Below are positions 11,391 to 23,681 of a stretch of 64,000 nucleotides of DNA, in pieces. Source of the stretch: Rheum nobile (taxonomy: Eukaryota > Streptophyta > Magnoliopsida > Caryophyllales > Polygonaceae); NCBI GenBank assembly GCA_027886185.1, contig WOAB01000768.1:310001-374000 (forward strand), read 5' to 3'. The notes below the pieces were generated by a model that worked only from the letters and a program-made list of their open reading frames with translations, searched no databases and had not been told where the DNA came from. Numbering within the stretch: the stretch's first letter is position 1; each line of letters opens with the position of its first letter. Position numbers and translations under genes: made by a program.

Positions 11391-14262
11391 TTCCCTTGTG
11401 TGCAGAAAGAAGAGAGGCAACCCCAACTGGTACATTGACAGTGGTTGCTCATGCCATATGACCGGAAGAAGAAATCAAATGATCTCTCTTCAACTTCTCC
11501 AAGGAGGGAACATATCCTTTGGAGACAAAAGCAAAGGGAAAATCTGTGGAATAGGAACTGTGAAACTCAACGATCACATTCAGGTAAACAAAGTTCACCT
11601 TGTTGATAGTCTTGGTTTTGATCTAATAAGTGTGTCACAGCTGTGTGATCAAGGAGACAATGAAGTCAGATTTAGATCAAACGAATGCTCAGTTCTTGAC
11701 TCCTCGGGACAAATCATCCTAAAAGGAAAGAGATTCAACAAGGTTTACATTGTTGATCCATCCTTCGTCCCCAAGGAGAAACTGTGTCTCTCAACCGTGA
11801 ATGACCAAGCTGAGTTATGGCACCAACGCCTCGGTCATGCTAGCACTAAGCTGATTCAAAAGCTACACTCAAAGGAACTAGTCAGAGGATTGCCAAAGCC
11901 GAGTGACACATCTAAGGAACCATGCTCTGACTGTGTAAAAGGAAAACAGGCTCGTAGTTCCTTCAAATCCAAAAACATGGTAAGCACCTCAAGGCCTCTT
12001 GAGCTCATCCACATGGATCTTTATGGACCCATGAGAGTTCAAAGCCTAGGAGGGAACAAGTATATTTTTGTTATTGTCGATGACTTCTCTCGCTTTACTT
12101 GGACCATTTTCATTAAATCTAAAAGTGAAGTCATTGATCGCTTTAAAGACCTGGTTCCCTTGTTAGAAAAATCCCTTGATTGTTCACTTAATGCTATTCG
12201 GTCTGACCATGGTACCGAATTTGAAAATGGAGAATTTCTAACCTTTTGCAGTGAGCATGGCATTGATCACAACTTCTCTGTACCATACACTCCTCAACAG
12301 AATGGAGTAGTGGAGAGAAAGAATAGGACCTTGGAAGACATGGCTCGAACTATGTTGATCTCAAGTGGACTCTCCCAATCCTTTTGGGCTGAGGCGATCA
12401 ACACAGCATGCTACATCATCAATAGAGCCATGCTTCACCCTATCACAGAGAAGACACCCTATGAACTCCTAAGAGGAAGAGTTCCCAACATTTCTCATCT
12501 AAGGGTGTTCGGATGCAAGTGCTTTGTGCACAACAATGGGAAGGACAATCTTGGCAAGTTCGACCCAAGAAGTGATGAAGGAATCTTCATTGGATATGCC
12601 TCAGGCAGCAAGGCATACAAGGTCTTCAACAAAAGGACCAAAAAGGTAGAAGAAAGTGTTCATGTTATTTTTAATGAAAAATCACTTGGAAAGATTGTGC
12701 AGAACACCACCAGTTCCTTCGAAGACCCATTTCCCAAGTTATCTCATGAAGATCCAGATGAAGATGTCACTCCTCCCAGTTCCTGCCCTGCTGAACGGAA
12801 CCCTCCAATGGCTTCTCCACCAGTTCCAATGGATAATGAACAACAATCCATTTCTGGGAACCATGAGCATGACGACAACATCTGTGGAGACCTCAATGAT
12901 TCATCTTCCCACATGTTCTTCAATGGAGAAGGTGACCCCAACCAGGAAGCTGAATGCTCAACTCAGAATGTCTCCACATCAAATACTTTGGCTTCCAACA
13001 GAGAAAGAAGAGTCGTCAAGCCTCCAGTCAGGTACGAACATCTAACTTTCTTTGCCTTTAATGCCTTTTTGTCTATTGTGGAACCAAAGAACATAGGTGA
13101 GGCACTGAAGGATGCGGACTGGATCCAAGCCATGCAAGAAGAGCTTCATCAATTTGAAAGGAACAATGTCTGGCATCTGGTTCCTCGCCCCAAGGATAAG
13201 CACATCATAGAAACCAGATGGGTTTTCAGAAACAAGCTAGATGATACAGGAACTATGATAAGGAACAAAGCAAGACTTGTGGCTCAAGGATATAATCAAC
13301 AAGAAGGAATTGACTATGATGAAACCTATGCTCTAGTGGCAATGAAACCTGTCCCTTGTAGACAAGTTCAAAGACTTGATGAGCAGTGAATTTGAAATGA
13401 GTTTAATTGGGGAACTCACATTCTTCCTCGGATTACAAATCACTCAAAAGGAAGATGGTATTCAAATCCACCAACAGAAGTATGTCAGGGAACTACTGAA
13501 GAAGTTCAAAATGGATTCATGCAAGCCTCTCTCCACTCCCATATCCAACATTGCCCATCTGGATAAGGACCACTCGAGTCCTCTAGTGGAGGAGAAGCTC
13601 TATAGAGGTATGATAGGCTCACTCATGTACCTAACCGCTAGTCGACCAGACATTGTCTTTGCTGTTGGCTTGTGTGCTAGGTTCCAATCTTGTCCAAGAG
13701 AAACCCACTTGGCCGTTGTGAAGAGAATACTTCGATACCTCAAAGGAACTGACGATCTCTGCATTTGGTACCCCAAAGAATGTCCCTTTGAGCTCATGGG
13801 TTTCACTGATGCTGATTATGCCGGATACTTGGTGAATAGGAAGAGCACTTCTGGAATGGCACAGTTCCTAGGCCCTTGCCTTGTGTCATGGGGATCAAAG
13901 AAACAAGTTTCAGTCTCTCTCTCCACCACAGAATCCGAGTACATTCGGCTGCCTCTTGTTGTTCCCAACTTCTCTGGCTAAAGCAACAACTCGCGGACTT
14001 TGGTATGTCTTATGGCCCTCTCACTATTCTTTGTGATAACACTAGTGCCATAAACATTTCTAAGAATCATGTGCATCATACTAGGATCAAGCATATTGAC
14101 ATTAGACATCATTTTCTTAGGGATCATGTTGAGAAGGGAAACATCATTATGAAATTTTGTAGAACTGAAGATCAGGTTGCAGATATATTCACCAAGGCAT
14201 TGAATCGAGTTCCTTTCGAGAACCTTAGATTGGAACTAGGAATGATTCCTATTACTCAGTAG
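11391..14262 (+). pseudogene. pol: C1 Pol, frameshifted and RT-deleted
   Basis: Domains run in copia order: protease (WYIDSGCSCHMTG at about 11430), pre-integrase zinc region (LWHQRLGHAS), integrase core (D in HMDLYGPM, D in SDHGTEFEN, E in NGVVERKNRTLEDMA), reverse transcriptase start (about 13080-13340) and RNase H (about 13800-14250, ending at 14262). The junction at about 11429 lacks two bases present in C2, so pol is out of frame with gag. At about 13344 roughly 350 bases are missing compared with C2, removing the RT catalytic core including YVDD. A 1-base loss near 13946 shifts the RNase H frame. It cannot encode an active polymerase. Confidence 0.92.
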
Positions 14263-15794
14263 TGTCCTTAGTTAAAGTTTCTCTCCAGTTCCCTTGATTG
14301 ACTAGTTCAGAACTATTTACTTGTCTTTATCTTGGAATCTTTGTGTCATTTCTCTTGCGTTAGACCCTCATATTCATAATGGTTTCTCAAAAGGCTTTGA
14401 CAAATTTTTCTAGTTCTTCTCCTTGGTTGTTCATCTCTTATTAAAATTCAATCATTGTCCAAGTTTCTTTGTTGGCCCAAAAGTCACAATCTGATCATCT
14501 TTCTAACCCAACAATACAAGCCGAAATGATGATTGTGTACTATGACCCTCCCTTGCCTCATTACACAATCTATTTCCCTATGATCCTCTTCTTAACCCTC
14601 TCTGGGAACTAGTGTGTAATGCGATAAATGGCATTCCCCGATTTCTTTTATGGGAACGTACTTTCAAGTCCTATGTTTTAAAACCCACATCAAAGGTTCC
14701 CATATATCCCTCTAGCACACTGAAGATTTCGCCAGAAAGGAACTAGGATGGGCTACCCCTTAAACGACAAGTAAGAGAATTGCTCCTCCCAAGACAGTAT
14801 TTATGGCAAATCTCACAGCGTCAGAGACGTCTTCTCAGCCTTGAACAATTGCCATTTTTGAGCATCTAATCTTTGAATTTGTGACCGTTGCAAAGGCGCA
14901 AAAGCTTTAAGAAAATTAGCCGTTTCAACTCTTCAGAGTTCCCAGAAACATCTCCAATGGCTTGATTCTCAACGGCTCCCAAATTGCTCAAGGGTTATTT
15001 AAGGTTTCCTGTTTGATTGAGCCGAGCACTCTGTTCTCTCACGCCTTCTCTCAATCTCATGTTCACCTGTCTCTCTCAAAACACAAAGCTCCTCAAATGG
15101 CCAAGAAAAACCTCAATCTTAACCTTGCTCAATTGGAGGTAATCAGGCCGATAAGATGACAACATGCCAAGATGAAGGAACTGCAGAAAAGAAGGAAACT
15201 GAAGAGGAGGCCACTACGCTGCCATAGGAACATCTCTCCTAGTTCCCAGTGCTATAACATCACAGTGTTCTAGTATTTCCCTAGGGTCCTACTCCCCTCT
15301 TCTATCCTTTTTGTCTATGTCAAGCTGTTTGTGATCTTTTGTTTCTTTTTCCACTATGCATCTCTGGACAATATATTTGACTTTAATGATTAATGAACTC
15401 CTTTGGCAATGTTTCTAATGCATCATTTGTCTTTGCCTTAAGTTTCTATTATGGTCACTGTCATGGGTTTAACGCAAATTGTTTATTTCACATTGATATC
15501 CTATACTTGATAAGTAACTTGATCTTTTCGATGATGTCAAAAGGGGGATGAATGGATAGGAACCTTGAACTTTGGAGACTACTGAATTAATAGGAACTCT
15601 GAACTAGTTCTATTTCTAAGGGGGAATTTGAAATAAACTTGTTCACTTGCTTAGGGGGAATTCGCAACCATTGAATGTTCTATCACTAATCTGTAATGTT
15701 GTAAATCCCGTTATCTCAATATGGTCTCATAAGATTCAAAGTCCTATTATGTTGCCAGGTTCCTTGTATTTGTCATCATCAAAAAGGGGGAAAT
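14263..15794 (+). other. C1 3' region with deleted third ORF and polypurine tracts
   Basis: An ATG at 15097 opens MAKKNLNLNLAQLEV, which parallels the start of the C2 third ORF (MANQNPNVILNEEEA). Almost immediately the sequence jumps to the ORF's terminal residues (EEEATTLP then stop at about 15225). About 1.5 kb is therefore missing relative to C2. The rest is non-coding. Several purine tracts (about 15537, 15617, 15653 and the terminal one at 15781-15794 next to the LTR) could prime plus-strand synthesis; only the last has the standard position. Confidence 0.75.
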
Positions 15795-16876
15795 TGTTAG
15801 GAAATGGAACTCTGGAACTTAGGTTCCCCTGAGAGTTCCGTTCCTCAGTTTCTCTACTTTTGAAGATGACAAATATTATGATACTAATGTTTTATCTCAA
15901 AGATGTGTTTTAAGGAACCACAGGAAATTACCTAAGGCAGGATAGCCAAACAGAACAAGGGAACCAAAGGAACAAGACAGTTGAAGGAATCCAGAGGAAC
16001 CCAGGTGTGCCCAGAAATAGAGCTTGTGACATTGCGATTCCCGAGAAATCTAGGGACACACAACCTCGGACAAAAGGTGTCGAAAACGACTTGTCCGAAG
16101 CTTCCAAAAGTCTGCCAAGGTCCAAGAGCTAAAGAACAAGACGTCGCTGTCCAACAGACGGTTCCCAAGCGGCCAGCTTACTCAACCTCGGATGAAAGCG
16201 TTTTGACAACGACACCACAAGGCTCGTCTGAGGTAGTTGACCAACCAAGAGAGATTCTGAGCTGCCTAGGTTGTTTACACATGCCAAGAACAACATGGAT
16301 CAAGGAGAACCACTAATCCTAGGGCAAGCTCAATCTGTGGGAACCAAGAGAGGATCGAGCTGCGAAGAATCCTCTATAAAAGGAAGACTAACCCAAGGGT
16401 TATCTTCATGCACTAAAACAAGAACTCACACTCATTAGCAAATATCTAGTGTGAACCTCAAAACAAAGATCATCAAAGCAAACCGAGATCAAGAGGAACT
16501 AGTCAAGGAAGAAGAGCTGAGTGCTAAGTTCCTGTGACTGTAAGTGATAGTTCCTAGGTGCGAAAGTCTGTTTCTTGGATTGATTATTGATTATGTTAAG
16601 TTATCTAGGATTGTCTAACTGTGTGTAAGGCAAAGGAACTGTGTGTTCGTTCCTAGGATAAGCTGTAACCAAAAGAGATAAGAAATCAAGAAGTAGACTT
16701 TGAAATCCTTTCGAAAGAAAGGTAGTGGTTTTTATCCTGGATTGCTAGTTGGCAATCAAAGGTTTCCACTATAAGGAACTTGTCATTTGTTTGATTGTTT
16801 ATCTTCCGTTGCGAAAGGAACTAAGAATCGTTATTCTGAGTTCCTTAAGCTTTTATCTAACAATCACGATCCTATA
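15795..16876 (+). repeat. 3' LTR of C1
   Basis: 1082 bases, starting TGTTAGG and ending CCTATA (the final CA has become TA). It differs from the 5' LTR by a 55-base deletion near 16140 and scattered substitutions. Confidence 0.95.
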
Positions 16877-16881
16877 GAAAC

Positions 16882-17600
16882 CCCCAGCTGCTTCAGGAGG
16901 TCAAAGTCAATGCCTGTACGAGATGCGTGAGGCGGATGGACACGACGCTCCAAATGCTTAAAGTACTTTGTACTACTTTTGTTGGATGTTGTTGATTTGG
17001 GTGTTACCCAATCTTTTGTTTCAGATAGTTATGTTAGTAAGTTTAAGTATGCAACAAGGTTGCAAACCTTTTGTTGTAAATATTCTTTCTAATATAAATG
17101 TTTGGTTGAGAACCAATCGTCTGTCGGAATTTTCGATTACCATTTAGGGTAAGAAATTCGAAGAGAATTTGATCTGGATAGCCATGGTTCCATACGATAA
17201 TTTTCTCGGTATAAAGTGGCTGACGCGTCATGGGGCGATAATCGATTTTAGTTCGAAGACTGTGATGGTGTCATCAAGGGGCCAGTATATAAGCAAATTT
17301 AAGGGTCTGAATGACGTTAATAACGGCAGGTTTATCAAGGCGATAGCTGCGTTTAAGCCACTTCGACAAGGTTGTGTCAGGTACCTTTGCTACTTGGATC
17401 CGCCCATGAAAGATGAACCTTCAGTTCTTGATATTTCGATCGTTGTGAATTTCCGGATGTCTTTTCAGAAGATATTCCTGGTTTACCCTCGTAGCGTGAC
17501 GTGAAGTTTATAATTAATCTCGAGTCGGGTATCGCGCCGATCTCGAAGGCAGCATATCGGATGGTTCCTGCCGAGAAGGAAAATGTATAAGAGAGATAGT
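16882..17600 (+). pseudogene. pol: G2 gag end, protease and RT leader
   Basis: After C1 the gypsy gag tail runs to about 16960. A decayed aspartic protease follows: DLGVTQSFVSDSYV (about 17000, a DSG active site changed to DLG), then IWIAMVPYDNFLGIKWLTRHGAIIDF in pieces at 17170-17250, matching the conserved protease C-terminus. The frame 17169-17504 then covers the linker (KPLRQGCVRYL) and the RT leader with its EDIPG-like motif at about 17465. Similarity continues to about 17580 (SGIAPISKAAYRM) and then stops abruptly. Confidence 0.75.
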
Positions 17601-18960
17601 TCATAGGGAACTTGTTTCCTCTATTACGACCAGTGTAGAACCAATGGTTAAGATTTGGTTTTGAAAAGCCAAGTGTACAAAGTCATAGGTATTATTTTGG
17701 AAGATCTATTCAAAGTTTCGTTTTGAGGTCCATTATGAGGCTTCCTTAAGAGAAGCGATATAAGGATTAGACAGAGAGTGATTGATGTCTATAATGGTGA
17801 TTTGATGTTACGTTTAGAGAAATAAGGTAATTAGGCACAACTGTGCTAATCGATTTATTGCAATCTTGTTTCGAGGAAACTAGAAGCCTGAGTTGACAGT
17901 GAACTTTGGGGCCAAATCTAAGTGGGCCGAATGTTTGAATTTGGGAATGAATCATTTAGCAATATGATACTTTGAGGTTATAGGAGTAATCTCTCATGTG
18001 ATTGATTTGAGGAGAATATGAATAAATGTTGTGATTATTCTTGGAGAAAGTATAGAAATCTTGAAGGATTTAAGTTAGAATGGCATAAGGTCAGACTTTC
18101 TTCCAAATAAAGGATGAAATTATAAGAGGTACCTTTAAGGAAATTGAGGATGTAATGTTTCAAGGTTACTAGGAGTTGATAATTGGATTGTAAGGAATTA
18201 AGAGGTGAACTTAGGGATTTTGTATTTAAGGAAATTGGAAGGGAGATGTGTGTTCTCCTATTAAAGGTACAATGATGTCATTATGACAATTTTAGGGATC
18301 GTTAGTATATAATGGTCAGAACCTTGTGGATATAGTGAGAATGATTATATGGTAAAATGTATAGAGATGAGGTTATGGATGATACCAAGTGGACTTGAGG
18401 AAAAAGGTAACCCACGTTGGTTAAGATAAGCATATATCACGTTCGGGTGAGACAAGAGTATAATCCTATGGAATGGATTAGTGAATTATGTTGAGGTAAT
18501 TAGACATAAATTGTAGTATTACTGATTGTGGGATCTCATGAGTAAAGATTGTGAGATAAAGATTATGGCATAAGGGCCGGATTTGATTAAGGTAACAAGT
18601 GAATCATTTTTGTAAGGTCTGTATGACAGATAGAGGTACTAAGTTGTAGTACTGTTGATTTCTAAGTATATATTCGAGGACCGGATTGTCGAAATAAGGT
18701 TAGTAGAAAGATGTTGTATCCTTATATGTAAGGACATTAAGGTCTTCAGGAGAAAGAGTGCATGACCGCAAGGTTATATTGGAGATTTTTGTAATGGATA
18801 CACTGGTTAAGGCAATGGTAATCATGTGGAAGATTACATCTATTCTAACAAGAGTAAGGAATGTAGACAAAATGTTATAAGTGGAAACATGATCGAATAG
18901 ATAGTTCGATGTTGGCAATATAGGTTTTGAAGACCAAATTGGTTAAGGATACCGACCTAA
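17600..18960 (+). other. G2 internal stretch with no recognised coding
   Basis: AT-rich and rich in stops in all frames. I see no reverse transcriptase (YVDD-like), RNase H or integrase motif where a complete gypsy element would carry about 2.7 kb of them. It may be very decayed pol, or unrelated filler in a non-autonomous element. Confidence 0.5.
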
Positions 18961-19002
18961 GGAGGTTTGGGTATATACTTCGAGAGAAGTTTAGAGGCAA
19001 AT

Positions 19003-19182
19003 GGTACCTATGAGGAGATGCCGGTGCGCATCCTGGAGCGCCGTGAGAAGCAACTGCGCAATAAGATCGTACCGTTGATACGAATTCTGTGGTCCAAGTC
19101 TGGGATAGAAGAAGTTACTTGGGAAACATGGGAAACCGAAGCAAATATGCTTAGGCGTTTTCCCGAGTTATTTGCGACCTAA
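19003..19182 (+). pseudogene. pol: Chromodomain-like C-terminus of G2 integrase
   Basis: A short frame ends with YEEMPVRILERREKQLRNK followed by IRILWSKSGIEEVTWE and FPELFAT, the typical last about 60 residues of a chromovirus polyprotein. In that family this tail follows integrase and helps target heterochromatin. The stop at 19180-19182 lies about 25 bases before the polypurine tract, as usual. The preceding integrase is missing. Confidence 0.8.
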
Positions 19183-19204
19183 GTTTCGGGGTCGAAACTT
19201 CTTT

Positions 19205-19220
19205 TAAGGGGGAGGTGATG
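19205..19220 (+). promoter_or_regulatory. Polypurine tract of G2
   Basis: TAAGGGGGAGGTGATG directly precedes the 3' LTR. It is the expected plus-strand primer. Confidence 0.8.
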
Positions 19221-21715
19221 TGATATCCCGTATTTCTGTAAGGTTATTTTTTGGAATTTTGGGATTTTTTTTTCGAACGCCCGTTTTGTACGTCGGATTA
19301 ATTTCAGAGAGTTTAAGACATTCTGTAATGTGCTCAATCTCTGTAATATTTTTCTCAGTGAAATAATATACAATCGACGTACTTTGGGACTTAATACTCG
19401 TTCGTGCACGATTATTTTTATCCCGGGTTAAGCCGAAATTATCCAAAGATCAATTGGATAAGGGCTAACCTGGCGGCGCCCGCCGTGGGTATGGCGGCGA
19501 CCGCCGCAGGTCAACCCCGGCGCCTTCCTCGCAGCTTCGTCTTGGACAGGTGGCCTAGGAAGCGGCGACCGCCGCTAATGGTGGCGACCGCCGTAGTCAC
19601 CCCGCCGCCATGCAGACAAGGCAGCGGCGACTTGGAGAGGAGAGCGGCGACCGCCGCTGAGTAGCAAGGGGCTAGCCCTGTGGCCTACGACGAGCTCTGA
19701 TGACGCCAATGTCGGCCTCCCACGTACCCCCAGCTGCCAAATCTTATCCTCTTTGATCTGGGCTATAAATAGAGATGATTGGGATCAGAATTGAGCACAG
19801 AATCGGAGCTAAAATCCTCAAATTTGTCTCGCCAGAAAATCTAGCCCTCGCCGGAGTTCTGAAGCGATTGCCGGAGTTCTGAAGCGATCGCTTGAACTCC
19901 CTTTTGGTGTTATTTCCACTTGCTAGAGGAAGCCTTGGAGGCCCTTAGACGCCTAGAATCCAAAGCAAGGCTAAGGGAGACCAATCGCTCGCCGTCGGTG
20001 AGTTTCTGTTCTCGATTAAGTTTTCCGACGTTCATAGTGGCGCCCGTCGTGATAAAGGCGGCGCCCGCCGCCATGAACAGACGGCGCCCGTCGTAAGGCC
20101 GTCGACGACCGCCGCCAGAGGGCTGATGGCCTATTTTGGCCTCGGCTTTGGTGGTCTTCGATCGAACTTCGTTCCTTTCGATTTCTTTCGTTATTCTCTA
20201 GTTCGTGCTCGTGTTTGTCGAATCTAACTTAGGGTTTCTTTATGGGTCGATTCGAAGGAATCTGTTTTGCCGGATTTGTCCCTGTATCGAGCCCGGAATC
20301 CCGTCGTTAGGCTTCGTTCAAACTCTACGGATTAAGGCAAGTGACGGTTCGCTCTTGCTCATCGTTCCATATTTACATTAATTATCAATTATTTAATTGA
20401 GTAATTAATTTGGAATGATCATTGTGTTTGTCTGGAAATGGTTTTGTAAACTGTTTTGGAAAACTAGAATATGATATTATAATAGGTTGTATATCTGTTA
20501 GAACAACGCTATTATGAATATATATTTATGATTGCCTTGAGGGAATTTATGTGGATTTATCCTGAACTATTGTTGTACTCGAACTGTTTAGTTAGCACTA
20601 GTAGTTAGGAACGTTACTTGGACCATGTCAAGTCCAGTCGTTTATGTATAATCAGGTAGAGAGGTGGCTCGTCCCCACCTAATACCATGTTTACGGTCAT
20701 GACCCGACCTCTGATACACGAGTATAGAGGTAGGTGCACTTAGCTAGTGCCACAAACTCGGGATTTCATCCCTTCGGTATGCGTCACTCTAGGCGAATCG
20801 CATATCAAGATGTATAGGTTCCGTTGGGGATATATATACATTTAAAAGCCTATAACGTGATGCGCGTTTTGGAATTTAATCAGATAAGGGCCGTAGGTTC
20901 GCCCATAACTAATAAACCTCTGGCGAGTAGTGCAGCTAAGCGATAGTGCAGCTAGGAAAGCTCGTCTAAACTTTTAAATCGCTCGAATGCGATACTGTGA
21001 TTCTTTAAATATTCCAGACTTTGTCATACTTCGTTAAAGACTCGATCTTTTGGAGTCTTCTCTTGGATATTCCGTTAAGATTCGCTTCAGTTGGAATCTT
21101 CTCTTGTGCATGCCTTTTGTCATATTCAAGTAGAGTATGGTGGTTGACAAGCGTACTCGACTATTATTCGAGAGACGATAAGTCTAACCCAATACAACTA
21201 CTTAGAACCTTCTGCTTTGTGCCCTTGCATGGTCTATTCATTTAGACTAACCAACCGCAATTGTTATCTGCATTGTTGGCTGGTGTCATCCGTTCGATTC
21301 GGCACATCAGATGGAGCGCATATATGAGGAGACTAGAATGACTATGAAGACGATGGTGGTTTTTGGATGTTTTAATAATTATCTTTTAATCAGGTTGAGA
21401 TCCTTGGGCATGTGATCATTACGATCACAACCCTTTTTGTAATATTTTAAGAAAGACTTCCACTGTAACTTATTTACTCTGTTATATATTTAAAAGACTT
21501 CCGCTGTACTTTGTTTAAATTCTGTGTTTGTCCTATTCGGGATTGGGATGTAATCCCGGGACTTATGTTTTATATGAATAATATTATGATTTTTGTATCA
21601 TAAGTGTTTCATAATTGGTATTTAAACGGTAAAGTCTGGGGTGGCTTCGGTGAGGAAAACCGAGGTCACTGGCGGTGATACATTTCCAAATGGGTTAAGA
21701 TTTGGGGGTGTTACA
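19221..21715 (+). repeat. 3' LTR of G2
   Basis: 2495 bases, TGATATCCCG to GGGTGTTACA, with a TATAAATA box at 19764-19771. Relative to the 5' LTR it has an extra GC-rich piece (about 20073-20135) and a small duplication of a GGAGTTCTGAAGCGAT unit at 19850-19890. Confidence 0.92.
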
Positions 21716-21911
21716 ATAATATTGATGACAATATTTATGTGATGACACTTTGGTAATTTGATGACAATGTTTATCAAGTGTGATTATACATTAGTATTTG
21801 TGATGACATTGTTTATTTGGATGTTAAATTGCTAATGTTTAATGACAGTAAGTGTGATTACATGTTGTATTTGTGTTGATAATTTACATTTTCTTTTTAT
21901 TTGTTGATAGG

Positions 21912-22577
21912 TTATGGATCTAAGCAAATGTAAGTTCATTATTCCAGAAGAGCTACATGTTGCTTGCAAGTGCAATAATTAAACGATGTTAGTCTCCATG
22001 TTTCTAATTGGATGCGTATATGCGAGGGTATTCTTGGTCCTATTCTTACACAAGGAGATAATATGAATTTTTTTCTCAGTTAGTTCATTACTTCTTTCTT
22101 CATGAGTTGGAAACTAAGAAGAGTCATGAGATGTGGTTTAATGTTAGAGGTAATGTATGTTGCTTCTCGATTGTTGAATTTGTTGCAGAAACTGGTTTGA
22201 ATTGTGCTGAAATGTCAAATTATGAGTTGCCTGATGTTGACATGAAGCAGGAGCATGGTTTAGATTCACGTATAATAAAAGATCTCATTGGTCTGTTTGC
22301 TGTGGAGGGTGATCTTGAGAAGAAGATTAGGCTTGCACATTTGATGGTTGTTGAAGTTGTTTTGTTGCCTCAACGTTGTCTTACTGTTATAGATTACTAT
22401 TTTAGTCTTTCAACTGATTTGGAGCAGTTTGCGAAATATCCTTGGTGTAGGGTTATGTATTTTACGACTATCGAGTACCTTATGAAGGTGAGTAGGAATG
22501 TACGTGAACATATAACTGCGCCAAAGTTTGATAAAAGGATTGGTTATAATTTACTTGGTTTCCCTCTTGCTTTCCAG
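21912..22577 (+). pseudogene. DUF1985-domain gene, first coding exon
   Basis: An ATG at 21912 (MDLSKCKFIIPEELH) leads, through stops and at least one frame break, into a well-preserved DUF1985 segment from 22107: ETKKSHEMWFNVRG, VEFVAETGLNC, then about 100 helical residues including LPQRCLTVIDYYF, ending YNLLGFPLAFQ. A good donor (CAG/GTATGG) follows at 22577/22578. A probable next exon at about 22660-22815 (KNTWFHTICNFIKDNKL before GTAATC) also fits the family. DUF1985 proteins are plant-specific, transposon-associated and of unknown biochemical role, often followed by a Ulp1-type cysteine protease. Confidence 0.7.
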
Positions 22578-22879
22578 GTATGGTTTTCTTATTTTTATGT
22601 GTTTTTTGTCTTCTCGTTTTTATTGTTCTATTAAAAGTTTATAATTCCTTAATTACAGGTATGAATTTTATAATTATTCCCACAACTTCTCCATGTTGTG
22701 AGTTGTGCTAGTTCTGGTGATAAAACTGTCCGCATTGTCTTCGGCAGTATAGTCCAAGTCTTAAGAATACTTGGTTTCATACTATTTGTAACTTCATTAA
22801 GGATAACAAATTGGTAATCTTTATTTTTTTGTTTCTACCTTATTTTATTTTTAATATTTGGAAACATATTACTTGATTA

Positions 22880-23470
22880 AGCTATGATTGTTCACAGTTT
22901 CTAAAGGTCATCAAACTTTGATTAAGTTATTATCGATGACTGTTTCTAACTGTCATTTAATTGCCATCATGGTTTTATTGATGATAGTTTCTAACTGTCA
23001 TTCAGTTACTTAATGATATGTCACCAAGGTATTTTGATGTTAGTTTCTGACTGTCATCAATTATTGTTGAAGACAATTGGTAAGTATCAAGAAGGTATTA
23101 AAAGTTGACAAATGTCACAGAGGCTTTGTTGATGACCATTATCAATCTGTGTTTAAGCTATGATTGATGACAGTTTCTAACTGACATGTAACTAACATCA
23201 AAGTGTTATTATAAATGTCATCTAACTGCCATTAAGCTATATAATCACAGTTTTTAACTGTCACCAATTATTGTAGATGATAGTTGATAAATATTACCAA
23301 TGTATTGTTGGTAAAAGTTGGTGAATGTCACTGAGGTTTTGTTGATGCTAGTTTCTAATTGCCATCAAACGTGGCCGATGACAGTTGCTAACTATCACCA
23401 ATTCATTTATGATGACAATTTGTAAATGTGACCAATGTAATATTGTTGACAGTTGTGAACTGTCTCCAAG
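22880..23470. repeat. Tandem hairpin-forming repeats in intron of DUF1985 gene
   Basis: About a dozen units built on TGATGACAG...CTGTCATCA inverted pairs separated by a short TTTCTAA-type loop, spaced irregularly at 30-70 bases. Each can fold into a small hairpin. The same words in opposite orientation occur at 25080-25900 and as single arms at 3648-4140. They lie between coding exons. Confidence 0.7.
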
Positions 23471-23681
23471 ATAAGAATGATGATATTTTGTTCTTATTGT
23501 TTTTAATTAATTTTTTTAATGTGTTTGCAAATTTGTAAATATCCTCCTTATGAAGAGCATCTAAGGTTCTACAACTTGTATTTATGAGATGAAAGTGAAG
23601 ATGATGTATTTGATGAGTTTTCTGAACGGATGATTTCTCTTTGAAAGGAGCATGAGGGGAAAGCAGACGATGTTCTAGAAG

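Larger units (their letters stand above)
8170..16876 (+). mobile_element. C1: SIRE-like Ty1/copia element inserted in G2 gag
   Basis: 8.7 kb with LTRs 8170-9306 and 15795-16876, tRNA-Met primer site, gag, pol, a long 3' non-coding region and a polypurine tract. The target duplication is exact: GAAAC at 8165-8169 and 16877-16881. Gag with a UBN2-type domain and two separated zinc knuckles, plus a remnant ORF after pol, fits the SIRE/Maximus lineage. The copy is dead: a 2-base deletion at the gag-pol junction, about 350 bases missing from reverse transcriptase, a 1-base deletion in RNase H and a nearly complete loss of the third ORF. The same family recurs as C2. Confidence 0.93.
4141..21715 (+). 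mobile_element. G2: Ty3/gypsy chromovirus-like element, pol-deleted, carrying copia C1
   Basis: Two LTRs (4141-6554, 19221-21715) flank a tRNA-Met primer site, a gag gene, a protease/RT-leader fragment, an unrecognised 1.3 kb stretch, a chromodomain-like C-terminus and a polypurine tract. The internal region without C1 is only about 4 kb and lacks recognisable reverse transcriptase and integrase cores, so the copy is non-autonomous or decayed. The two zinc knuckles and the C-terminal tail point to the Tekay/Del chromovirus lineage. An ATAAT word occurs at 4134-4138 and 21716-21720, but two bases (TA) separate it from the 5' LTR, so the target duplication is imperfect. Confidence 0.85.

Noticed and set aside
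22880..23470. Regular hairpin repeats resembling a CRISPR array
   Set aside because: Unit spacing is irregular, spacers are not unique sequences of fixed length, and the context is a plant transposon.
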